From NCBI GenBank assembly GCA_002869015.1, contig PKTT01000003.1, positions 43,073 through 107,072 on the forward strand: a stretch of DNA of 64,000 nt, read 5' to 3'. This DNA comes from Deltaproteobacteria bacterium. GTDB taxonomy: Bacteria > Desulfobacterota > Deferrisomatia > Deferrisomatales > BM512. Of this stretch, positions 54,990-62,837 are shown piece by piece. The notes under the pieces were generated by a model. It was not told where the DNA came from. It saw nothing but the letters and a program-made list of their open reading frames with translations, and made no database searches. A program made the translations under genes and the position numbers. Every line of letters starts with the position of its first letter. Position 1 is the first letter of the stretch.

Positions 54990-55024
54990 AAAAAGGGCCG
55001 CGCTATTTGCGTGGCCCTTTTTTT
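54990..55024 (+). terminator. Intrinsic terminator ending the ring-degrading operon
   Basis: AAAAGGGCCGC and GTGGCCCTTTT pair with one G-T, followed by further T. The run of A on the other side lets it also serve the converging gene at 55044. Confidence 0.88.
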
Positions 55025-55043
55025 ATTCCACCATTTTCTCTTT

Positions 55044-56351
55044 TTATAGGCCGGTACCCTCAAAAAGCTTCTTCTGTATATCTATCGTGAGGATGTCAAT
55101 TTCAAGACCGACATTCGCGCTTGCCCACGCTTTAAGGGCTTTCTTAGAGTTGGCGCCGAAGGCTCCATCGACAGTCGAGTTGTAATACCCAAGCGCTTTC
55201 AGCCTTGACTGGACAAGCACGGCGTCGTCGAATTTCTTTACGTCAAGAAGCCGCGCGCCCCTTGAGATGGTCCCACTCGCCGCAGTTTGCGTTGATGCTT
55301 CAGTCCGGGTGGTATTAGACATGTTTTGATTGGCGCCTTCTGCGGTCACCCTATCCGGCGCTTTGGGTGCATCTTCGGGGTAGAATTTGAGGCTAGAGTA
55401 GCTGGCGATCTTCTCTGTTCTCAGCTGGGTCGATGGGTCGGGGTTGAAGCTGACCTCTATGTTGAAGCTCTTTGCCGGAGAGAAAAGACGGGCTGTCCCG
55501 CTGAGGGCTACTATTCTCCAGCCATCGAAGTCGAGTTCAAATGGACTGTAGCTCGTTATCGCTGAATAATCGCTTATGCCCGAGAGCTTTAGATTCAACT
55601 TGGAGTTCTCTCCAAGCCTGTCGAAGCAGAAGGTGAGCACAACAAGCTCATATTCCTTTCCGGGGTCACCCTCGGAGAAGGATTTCTTCATCCTGTCCCA
55701 GGTAGAGAGCTTCAGCTCCTTGTTGTGTTTGGCGATATCCTCACCGGTGGCGCGCATCTCTATGCCGTACTTCATGGCGTGGTCTAGGTATTCAACGAAA
55801 GTTTTGGGCTTGCCTCCTTCACGATACTCAAAGCTCTCCGCCGGGACATAGAAGGTAGCTATTGCGGGAAACTGTGGTAGGACCGTGGAAACTACGCTGC
55901 GGAGTATGAGCGGAGGTTTATCCACCTTCTTCCACCTCCTGTAGCCGACCTCAAAGGCGACCACGGTGCGCCTGGCGCTGCCATCGATAAAGTGAAGAAA
56001 GCCGCCAAGTATCTGCGTTGAGGTATCGAGCGTCTCCTTGACAACATGGTACTTGGCGATATCCGTGTGTATCAGGTCAAAGCCGTCATAGTCGAAGCCC
56101 TCTCGTATGAGGTGCGTACCAGCAGGGTCGAAGGTGATACCTGCAAGCGGCTTGTGGCGCATATGCTGTATGAGACCGGCTATCGCGAGTTTTGCATGTG
56201 AGGGTAGCTCGATTGGGCCCGATCGCGGAGGCATTATGGCTTTTGTCTCTTCAACTCCAAGTGATTCCTTGATGTTTTTAAGAGAGCTTACGCAGCCGGT
56301 CAATGTGAGGGCGATTAAGACGATCAGTATTGAACGAAGAAATAATTTCAT
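55044..56351 (-). CDS. Lipoprotein with C-terminal peptidoglycan-binding domain
   Basis: A 435-aa exported protein. The signal peptide ends in LTGC, so Cys20 is likely lipidated. Residues about 25-330 are an unassigned, beta-rich region. Residues about 370-430 look like a PG_binding_1 domain (DDAVLVQSRLKALGYYNSTVDGAFGANSKKALKAW), which binds peptidoglycan. A linker rich in Thr, Ser and Ala precedes it. It is the last of three minus-strand genes for exported proteins (57283 to 55044) and may fix a complex to the cell wall. The role is unknown. Confidence 0.75.
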   Translation of the reverse strand: MKLFLRSILIVLIALTLTGCVSSLKNIKESLGVEETKAIMPPRSGPIELPSHAKLAIAGLIQHMRHKPLAGITFDPAGTHLIREGFDYDGFDLIHTDIAKYHVVKETLDTSTQILGGFLHFIDGSARRTVVAFEVGYRRWKKVDKPPLILRSVVSTVLPQFPAIATFYVPAESFEYREGGKPKTFVEYLDHAMKYGIEMRATGEDIAKHNKELKLSTWDRMKKSFSEGDPGKEYELVVLTFCFDRLGENSKLNLKLSGISDYSAITSYSPFELDFDGWRIVALSGTARLFSPAKSFNIEVSFNPDPSTQLRTEKIASYSSLKFYPEDAPKAPDRVTAEGANQNMSNTTRTEASTQTAASGTISRGARLLDVKKFDDAVLVQSRLKALGYYNSTVDGAFGANSKKALKAWASANVGLEIDILTIDIQKKLFEGTGL

Positions 56352-56360
56352 GATTTTCCC

Positions 56361-57080
56361 CTACCAGAGCTGGTTTGCATCCATCAGGTCCTGCGGACCG
56401 CCTGCGCCGAAGCTAGAAGAATCGGGCGGCGGGGCTAAACCTGCAGGTGGGGGAGGGGTGCTATTTGGTACAGCGTTGGGCAGGCTGTCGTAAGCCTTGC
56501 CGAGGCCGAAGCCCAATGCGGCGTCCATACCGGAGGAGCCTGTCTTAATCTTGTTGCCAAGGTGTGAGACCAAAGCTTTCTTTGCCCCTGAATAGGCGGC
56601 CTCGGCAAAAACTTCATCGGCGCTCTTGCCGTTAAGGTGCGCCTCCATCCCCTTGCCGCCGCCCTCGGCTATGGCGTCACCGGCGACTCCAATCACGGCC
56701 GCGCCGCCGCTGGCGAATATTCCGGCAATCGCACCGGCTATCGAGGCAATTGTAGAGATGGTTGACGCATTATCCTCTGCATCCTGCCACTGGTCGCCCG
56801 CGCGCATCGACTTTTTGAAGATGAAGCGCTGATAATCCTCATTTTGCTGTATCGCCCTCCGCCGCGCCTCTTTTAGGGTCCGTACAACGCCGTCGTCGCA
56901 CATAATCCCCTCTGTCTGCTCAGGGGAGTAAACGCCGGTCCAGCCTCCGTCGGTGGACATTCCATCGGCCATACCGCTGCCCTCACTGCCGCCACCGCCA
57001 CCTCCACTAGTAGCGAGCGCAGGGGATGAGGTAAATAATAAGAAAGAGAAAATTAGCACAACCGTAAGGGCGCGTTTCAT
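56361..57080 (-). CDS. Exported Gly-rich protein of unknown function
   Basis: A 239-aa protein with a signal peptide (residues 1-23, ALA). The mature part starts with a Gly-Ser stretch (SGGGGGGSEGSG). A basic and helical part follows (KEARRRAIQQNEDYQRFIFK). Then comes a Gly/Ala-rich hydrophobic stretch (ISTIASIAGAIAGIFASGGAAVIGVAG) that could insert in a membrane, and a Pro-rich tail. No family is recognised. It is nine bases upstream of the PG-binding lipoprotein gene and 77 bases downstream of a 41-aa lipoprotein gene, so the three are likely one operon. Confidence 0.6.
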   Translation of the reverse strand: MKRALTVVLIFSFLLFTSSPALATSGGGGGGSEGSGMADGMSTDGGWTGVYSPEQTEGIMCDDGVVRTLKEARRRAIQQNEDYQRFIFKKSMRAGDQWQDAEDNASTISTIASIAGAIAGIFASGGAAVIGVAGDAIAEGGGKGMEAHLNGKSADEVFAEAAYSGAKKALVSHLGNKIKTGSSGMDAALGFGLGKAYDSLPNAVPNSTPPPPAGLAPPPDSSSFGAGGPQDLMDANQLW

Positions 57081-57157
57081 CAGGGGACCCCCAATATGAA
57101 TTACAGAAAATTAGTGCATCCCATTTAACCGGAATGCACTAACATGCGTTGTATGCT

Positions 57158-57283
57158 CTAGTTCTTTTTGGCGGCTTCGGTGGTGGTAGTCTTTTTGACC
57201 TGACCGGGGGCGAAGGGATTGCAGCCTGCCGCGGCTGAGAGGCAAAGAGCGGAAATGATCAAAACTGCCAGAATCTTTTTCAT
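57158..57283 (-). CDS. 41-aa lipoprotein (below ORF-track size)
   Basis: A short gene not in the track. It encodes a signal peptide with the lipobox SAAAGC (Cys21) and a Lys/Thr-rich tail, VKKTTTTEAAKKN. AAGGAAG lies before the ATG. Small lipoproteins of this type often support larger envelope proteins. It is the first gene of the three-gene run for exported proteins. Confidence 0.65.
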   Translation of the reverse strand: MKKILAVLIISALCLSAAAGCNPFAPGQVKKTTTTEAAKKN

Positions 57284-57371
57284 TATAACTTCCTTTTTGT
57301 TATGAAAACTTGTTGGCATTAATGTTGTTACTGTTCGTCCTAAAGAGCAAAAAGTTTAAATGTTCTTGAGT

Positions 57372-58112
57372 TTATTCGTCATCCAACCCCAGGGATATCC
57401 TGAGCTTCTTTACAAATTCTAGGCCGTCTGCCTCAAAGGGGCGGGGCACCCAAGGCATCTCGCGCAGGGTTTTCAGGAGGCCGGGGAGGCGGTCGAAGGG
57501 GACAGCGATAAATTGCCGCCCTTCGGGGAAAAGCTTCCTTCTGCGCATCCCGAAGCCAAAGCCTGTGGTGAAGTAGTTTATCTCCCCTGATAGGTATGGC
57601 TGCGCGAAGAGCCACGCGCATCCTATCGCCGAGGAGTAGCGGCTCATCCACATCTCGCCGCTTTCATAGCTCATAGCTCTTAAGATAATCTCCGCTTGTG
57701 GTATCTCAGCCAGGATTATCAGAATATCGGGTTCGAAGGTTACCTTGCCGAGGGGCGCGAACGCTACGTAATTGAGTACCCCAGGGCTGATTCTGGGGGT
57801 GTAGTGGTAAAGGCGGCTTGCCGCTCTCGGATCTTTGAATACGCCGAGCCCAGCGCCGAATTCTCCGCTGATAAACTGCTCTTCTATCTCCTTTAAACCG
57901 AGGACGTAGGGACCCGCCTCGCAAGTGTGGTTTTCTAGACCGGCATAGAAGACTTCGCCGCCCTGTGCTTTTTTTAGCATCTCGCAAAGGGCGCTCTTCG
58001 TCTCTAAGGCGGGTATATCTTTGGGTGGCTTAGTAAGGTATTTTATCGCAACCGGCTCATATTCAAGCCCAAGCTCCTCCAAAATTTTGAATTCGCCATT
58101 ATCAGAATGCAT
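57372..58112 (-). CDS. DUF169 family protein
   Basis: A 246-aa cytosolic protein. LEYEPVAIKYLTKPP at the start, CEMLKKAQGG, and the closing segment EMPWVPRPF, together with the Cys and His in ENHTCEAGPYVLGL, fit DUF169 (PF02596), found often in methanogens and strict anaerobes. Function is unknown; conserved cysteines suggest metal binding. AGGAG precedes the ATG. It stands alone between the exported-protein genes and the amidotransferase pair. Confidence 0.8.
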   Translation of the reverse strand: MHSDNGEFKILEELGLEYEPVAIKYLTKPPKDIPALETKSALCEMLKKAQGGEVFYAGLENHTCEAGPYVLGLKEIEEQFISGEFGAGLGVFKDPRAASRLYHYTPRISPGVLNYVAFAPLGKVTFEPDILIILAEIPQAEIILRAMSYESGEMWMSRYSSAIGCAWLFAQPYLSGEINYFTTGFGFGMRRRKLFPEGRQFIAVPFDRLPGLLKTLREMPWVPRPFEADGLEFVKKLRISLGLDDE

Positions 58113-58242
58113 TTTTGCTCCTGTACTTTAATAAGGCTTCAGATAAACCCCTTAGAAAGTGCAAGAATAGCATGGACAGTATTTTTTGACCAGCGTCTGA
58201 GCCTAATGAAAGTGATCCGTTTCTCTTAAATATTTTGAACTT

Positions 58243-59031
58243 TTAGAGGGCGGCCGAATCCAGCAGGGCTTTGAAGAGCGCTCGCTGCTCGCTTTTCATG
58301 GGGAGGTACTCCGGGTGCCACTGGACGCCGATCAAGAACTTCTCGGAGGTAGCCTCTATGGCCTGAACTACCCCGGCGTCATCCCTGGCAGAGACCTTCA
58401 GCCCTCTTCCAAGGGTGTCGACTGCCTGGTGATGCAGTGCGTTTACCAGTAGCTTTTCCGACCCTAAAATGGAGAAGATTTTGCTGCCAGGTTCAACCCG
58501 TACAGGTTTGATGGGCCGCACCGTTTTAAACTGCGGCGTCTCCTCATAAAAGTCTTTGACCTCAGGGTGTAATGTGCCACCCAGCTCTACGTTGATGAGC
58601 TGCATGCCACGGCATATTCCAAGGAGAGGAATGCCGCGCCTTATAGCATCATTCAATATCTCGCGCTCGAAGCTGTCGCGCGCCGGGTCGGAAGCGGAGC
58701 CTCTCTTTTTGCTGAAGAGTATTCGCAAAAGGAGGAGTAGGGGAGCCAAGATAAGTTGAAAGATACCTATCAATGAGTATTCAGTATTTCCATTGGAGGT
58801 TGACGACGCTTTTCGCGCTCCAGCTGGGAGAGTCTCAGGTCCAACATCAGCACCGCCGCCCAAGATCAAGGCATCGGGCGGTTTTCCAGCGAAGGCGCCT
58901 CCAGGCCTCCTGCGTACAGCCTCTCCCCCCGCCAGCCATACCGCCAAGCGGGTGAACAACCACGCGGCACCTCCGCCGCTATCCGGACCGGTAACCCATA
59001 CAATGGGCTTCTTCTGATTGGAGCGCGGCAT
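58243..59031 (-). CDS. Class I glutamine amidotransferase-like hydrolase (peptidase C26) with a TM-like insert
   Basis: A 262-aa protein. Cys140 in LLGICRGMQLINVELGG and His239 in GVQWHPEYLP, followed by a Glu, are the catalytic triad of C26 hydrolases, which split gamma-glutamyl bonds (as PuuD does). Unlike usual members it has a hydrophobic stretch (IFQLILAPLLLLLRILF, about residues 90-106) inserted between LILGGGADVGPE and the nucleophile. This could bind a membrane or interact with a partner. Its start overlaps the stop of the amidoligase gene by one base, which suggests that they work on the same product. Confidence 0.85.
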   Translation of the reverse strand: MPRSNQKKPIVWVTGPDSGGGAAWLFTRLAVWLAGGEAVRRRPGGAFAGKPPDALILGGGADVGPETLPAGARKASSTSNGNTEYSLIGIFQLILAPLLLLLRILFSKKRGSASDPARDSFEREILNDAIRRGIPLLGICRGMQLINVELGGTLHPEVKDFYEETPQFKTVRPIKPVRVEPGSKIFSILGSEKLLVNALHHQAVDTLGRGLKVSARDDAGVVQAIEATSEKFLIGVQWHPEYLPMKSEQRALFKALLDSAAL

Positions 59032-60008
59032 CAGCGGAAGAGGTCTTTAAGCCAGTCACCGATGGAGGTTCTGTCGGCGAGGTAAACCCCCGCCTGCTCT
59101 TTTAGAAGCTCCTCATCATCGGCGAGCTTTTCAACGGCGGCCCAGCGGTTCCACTCCTCGGCGACGCTCCAGTCATCCTCATCGATTCGGCAGTTTGGAA
59201 GGCGATAATGGAAAGCCGGCCTGGCATTAACGAGGTCTGGCTCCTTAACCCCGGCCTTAACCCTCTCCAGGTCGAGGTGCGCAAAGATGGGCAGCATATC
59301 CAGCGCGCGGTTTCTCGTTGGGTTTTCGACAAGATAGTCGTCAATAAGCTCGTCAATACCGGGGTGGTAATCGGAAGCGAGTACTTTCCTTACGTAGCGC
59401 TCGGGGAATGTGTCGATATAGGGTGTAAGCCTGCGTGTCGGGTCGACGTCCGAGGCCTCCAATAGCTCCCTAAAGAGTATAAAAAAGGCTCTCAGGATAT
59501 TTAGCAGATATCTGGCATCTAGCGATGCAGCCTCAGGGTTTATGTGTAGGCCGAAGGCATAGATGAAGGAAGCGTTTGTGCCGAGAGCTTTTCTTTGACG
59601 CAATTTAGCCCTCAGCTCTTCAAAAAGGTAGATCGAATCCATCTCGATAGGGGGCGTTACAACCTCCATCGGTACAGCGATGCCGGAGAGCTTTCTTAAG
59701 GTCTCTTTAAGAGATTCCTCAGCCAGCTCGCTTAAATCCAGAAGCTCCAGGAAGGGCTTGTAGCGCTCCTCCTTTAAAAACGCGCTGTCTACCTCAACTT
59801 GAAAGTCGCCGTGCGCCGTACCCTCGACTCTGTAAATGAATGCGTTCTCTTCAACTACTGCGCCGCCGAATAACTCAGCAATCAAGTTGGCGACATCCTC
59901 TATCTCGACCCCCGCAAACTCGAACTCCATCCCTACTTTTCTCCTATTACCCGACTGGTTGGTTAGAAGGGGAGGCATTGAAAAACTTATACTTTTACTA
60001 TCAACCAT
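59031..60008 (-). CDS. Amidoligase family protein
   Basis: A 325-aa protein related to glutamine-synthetase/gamma-glutamylcysteine-synthetase-like amidoligases (PF12224). GMEFEFAGVEI carries the typical acid pair for metal/ATP. The HGDFQVEVDSAF segment and the VTPPIEMDS segment are further metal contacts, and GLHINPEAASL is the conserved histidine loop. This family joins an amino group to a carboxylate using ATP. The gene overlaps an amidotransferase-like hydrolase, a pair described before in bacterial genomes and predicted to make and remodel peptide-like metabolites. The N-terminal 25 residues may be extra. No SD is clear. Confidence 0.85.
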   Translation of the reverse strand: MVDSKSISFSMPPLLTNQSGNRRKVGMEFEFAGVEIEDVANLIAELFGGAVVEENAFIYRVEGTAHGDFQVEVDSAFLKEERYKPFLELLDLSELAEESLKETLRKLSGIAVPMEVVTPPIEMDSIYLFEELRAKLRQRKALGTNASFIYAFGLHINPEAASLDARYLLNILRAFFILFRELLEASDVDPTRRLTPYIDTFPERYVRKVLASDYHPGIDELIDDYLVENPTRNRALDMLPIFAHLDLERVKAGVKEPDLVNARPAFHYRLPNCRIDEDDWSVAEEWNRWAAVEKLADDEELLKEQAGVYLADRTSIGDWLKDLFR

Positions 60009-60176
60009 CTAATAAATTACCCGTAATGAATTTGTTAAAACAGAGAAATTTATAGCAATGTTAATCTAAAATCGTAATTGCTATTTTAGCAGCTAAGCAG
60101 TCGACATGCCAGGGGGATTAATTACAATTAAAGCAGGTCGAAAGGAGGAGCTGTGTTTTTAAATATCAGATGAGAA

Positions 60177-60211
60177 TGTGCATGGCCTTTGTTTGTTAAA
60201 GGCCATGCACA
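60177..60211. promoter_or_regulatory. Strong 14-bp hairpin between the amidoligase and the Fn3-repeat gene
   Basis: TGTGCATGGCCTTT and AAAGGCCATGCACA pair perfectly around a GTTTGTT loop. No T run follows on either strand. A ribosome-binding-like AAAGGAGG at 60141 and a short frame, GTG to TGA, lie just before it on the plus strand. The role is unknown. Confidence 0.45.
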
Positions 60212-60307
60212 AGTGTACTGGCAGGCGGTGATAACTAAAAATACATACTTACTAATAAAACTTATAGTTACGCAAGTAGTTGTAACGTTTTAAAAATGCT
60301 TAAATAC

Positions 60308-62647
60308 CTAGAAACTCCTAACGGCAAGATAAGGATATGAAACCCGTTTGTAGGTATAATTTATTTGGCCGGTCGTATATATATACCATGCAAAAGAAGC
60401 GTCGCGTTGTGATGACGTCCAGTATTGTCCTGGCGCGGGCTGAAGCGCTTTTGATGAGAGTTTGTTGTATATAAGAGACATTTCATCATTTGAGGGCAGG
60501 AACCAATCGCTGTAGCCATTAAGGGAGAGGCTGTCGCAAAGTTTGGCCGCAGTACCATCGCTTGAGCATGAAGCAACGATGGAGGCGGTGTTTGTGGCGC
60601 CGGAACCAACAATCGTATTGGTCGGGATATCAGTTCCCTCGCAACCCCAAGTTCCAGCTCCAGGACTTTGTGGTGTGACGACCATCCCGTGCTCCCCTGT
60701 CTCTTCTAGATAAAAAACAACCCCACCGGCATAGTTTTGACCAATATATGGTGTTGGCGGCGTAAGGGTAGTGAATACCTTCTCCGGGCCATAAGCTGTG
60801 CCTACGCTGTTGGTGGCGTAAGCCCTAGCGTAGTAGGTTCTGTTTGCGTAAAGCCCCTCCATATTAGAGGTGAAGGCTGCTGTTCCGCTTCCATCCTCTG
60901 AGTGGGTGTTTCCGGTTGAGGGCTGTGTAAAATAGTTCCAGGTGACGCCCTTCTGAGTTATCTGGCATCCGCCATCGTCCTCGATAAGCCCTCCGGAAGT
61001 CGCAGTGTAATAGCCGATGTCGGTAATATCGCTTGTGGTCACCGTGGGAAGCAGACCGGTGCTCAACGAAGTTTGGGAGCCATAGCCTGTGCCGGTGCTA
61101 TTTGTTGCGTAGGCCCTTATGTAATAGACGATGCCGCAGCCGCTCAGCCCGGTTGCTGTGCTTGAGAAGAAACCGACGCCGCTTCCGTCGACGTAACAGG
61201 AATCAGCAAGGGTAGGCTCCGGTGTCGTGCTCCAGCAGATGCCGCGTGCCGTTACCGTAGAGCCTCCATCCGAGCTTACATAGCCGCCGCTTGAGGCCGT
61301 TGAGCTGCCGCTAATGGAGGAGGAGACCGTTCCCACGACGGGCACCGTCGGGCCTGGGTAGACAAGGTCAGTTGTGGTGAAGGAGAGCTCGTTGCCGTAG
61401 GTCGTGCCCACCGCGTTTGTTGCATAGGCTCTTACATAGTATGTGGTCAATGGGGTAAGGCCGTTTAACGTGCTGTTATAGCTGTCGGGTCCTGTGCCAT
61501 CGGTTGTCGTAAAGTTAGCGGTTGCGGGGGAGGGATTTACGCTCCAACATACACCTTTGGCAGTTATGGCTGAACCTCCATCAGTCGAAATTAGCCCGCC
61601 GGAGCCCGCTATGTTGGAGGATATGCCGGTAATAGCTTTGGTAGTGAGCTCGGGTGCTACCATCGAGAGGGTGGTTAGCGTAACCTCATTGCCGTAAGAG
61701 GTGCCAACCTCATTCACCGCGAACGCTCTTATATAATAGGTGGTGTTTGAAACAAGCCCGGTGATATTCGTTGAGAAGGATCCCAGCCCGCCCGGTTCGG
61801 AGTAGCAGGTATCTTCAATGTCCGGCGACTGGAAAGTAGACCAGCAGAGGCCCCTTGCTGAGAGCTGTGAGCCATTGTCTTGCGTCACGTTTCCGCCTGC
61901 CGTCGCGGTCGTATAGGATACGCTGGAGGGGGACACTGTCAGCACCGTAGCAAGCTCCAGCATCCCTGTGGTGAAGGTTAGATCGTTGCCATAGGAGGTT
62001 CCAAGGTCGTTGGAAGCGTAAGCGCGTACATGGTAGGTAGTATTTTGTGACAGCCCCGTCATCAGTGCGATGAAGCTCCCTGAGCCAACGCCCTCGCCAA
62101 AACAGGTGTCATCCAAAGTTGGGTTCACCACCTCAGATACGCATACTCCCCGCCCTATGATTGGCAGCCCTCCGTCGTCCAGAATATCACCACCGGAGAT
62201 AGCGGTGGCAGGGGTTATGTTTGAGATGGCAGCGGTGCTAATCGCAGGTGTGGTCAGGTTTTTTGTTGAGAAGGATATATCTTCGCCGAAGGAGGTTCCT
62301 CCTACATTTGCGGCAAAGGCCCTCACGTAGTAGGTAGTCTCCGGGTTTAGCCCATCCGCCAAAACGGAGAATTCCCCATCTCCAGTTCCCCCAAGATAGA
62401 CTGCGTCCTCAAGACCTGGCTCTGGACTTTCGGAGAGACAAACACCCCTGGCGACGATGTATTCGCCCCCGGAATCAGTAATCTCTGCATTAATGCTGGC
62501 GGAGGTATACGTTATGGATTCAGCGTTTACCGTTGTCACCAGCGGCAAATCGGCTGAATAGTAAATATTCGTTTCGTCGGAACCGCAACCAGAAAAGATG
62601 ATCAGAAGGAGTAAGGATGCAAAGCTAACCAGGCAAAAATTTTTCAT
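60308..62647 (-). CDS. Lipoprotein with six Fn3-like repeats and a C-terminal DUF1566 domain
   Basis: A 779-aa exported protein. The signal peptide ends in FSGC, so it is likely lipidated. Six repeats of about 90-95 residues follow, each with the pattern TTYYVRAYATNxxGTxYG and a preceding GxGxFS segment. From about residue 640 the sequence GQNYAGGVVFYLEETGEHGMVV starts a DUF1566 (Lcl) domain, ending with the conserved WTSSQ and YLAVRSF. Such proteins are surface adhesins or scaffold proteins. The ATG at 62645-62647 is preferred to the track start, because GGAGGT is seven bases upstream and the signal peptide begins there. Confidence 0.8.
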   Translation of the reverse strand: MKNFCLVSFASLLLLIIFSGCGSDETNIYYSADLPLVTTVNAESITYTSASINAEITDSGGEYIVARGVCLSESPEPGLEDAVYLGGTGDGEFSVLADGLNPETTYYVRAFAANVGGTSFGEDISFSTKNLTTPAISTAAISNITPATAISGGDILDDGGLPIIGRGVCVSEVVNPTLDDTCFGEGVGSGSFIALMTGLSQNTTYHVRAYASNDLGTSYGNDLTFTTGMLELATVLTVSPSSVSYTTATAGGNVTQDNGSQLSARGLCWSTFQSPDIEDTCYSEPGGLGSFSTNITGLVSNTTYYIRAFAVNEVGTSYGNEVTLTTLSMVAPELTTKAITGISSNIAGSGGLISTDGGSAITAKGVCWSVNPSPATANFTTTDGTGPDSYNSTLNGLTPLTTYYVRAYATNAVGTTYGNELSFTTTDLVYPGPTVPVVGTVSSSISGSSTASSGGYVSSDGGSTVTARGICWSTTPEPTLADSCYVDGSGVGFFSSTATGLSGCGIVYYIRAYATNSTGTGYGSQTSLSTGLLPTVTTSDITDIGYYTATSGGLIEDDGGCQITQKGVTWNYFTQPSTGNTHSEDGSGTAAFTSNMEGLYANRTYYARAYATNSVGTAYGPEKVFTTLTPPTPYIGQNYAGGVVFYLEETGEHGMVVTPQSPGAGTWGCEGTDIPTNTIVGSGATNTASIVASCSSDGTAAKLCDSLSLNGYSDWFLPSNDEMSLIYNKLSSKALQPAPGQYWTSSQRDASFAWYIYTTGQINYTYKRVSYPYLAVRSF

Positions 62648-62802
62648 TCCAGCTACCTCCACAATTAGGTTGTGAACCAATGGCTTATATTATTCCTAAT
62701 TTAATGGTAGTAAAAATAAATAATGCACCGGTAGATGGTGTGTGTTTCTGGGGGTAGCAAATATTTAGGCAGGTATTGAGTAGTTGGGTGAGTATTGAGC
62801 TG

Positions 62803-62823
62803 GGCGGGGAGCGGCTCCCCGCC
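62803..62823 (-). terminator. Hairpin downstream of tctA, possible terminator
   Basis: GGCGGGGAG and CTCCCCGCC pair over nine bases with a CGG loop, 15 bases after the tctA stop. No T run follows on the minus strand, so termination is uncertain. Confidence 0.4.
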
Positions 62824-62837
62824 ATTTGTCTATGTTT

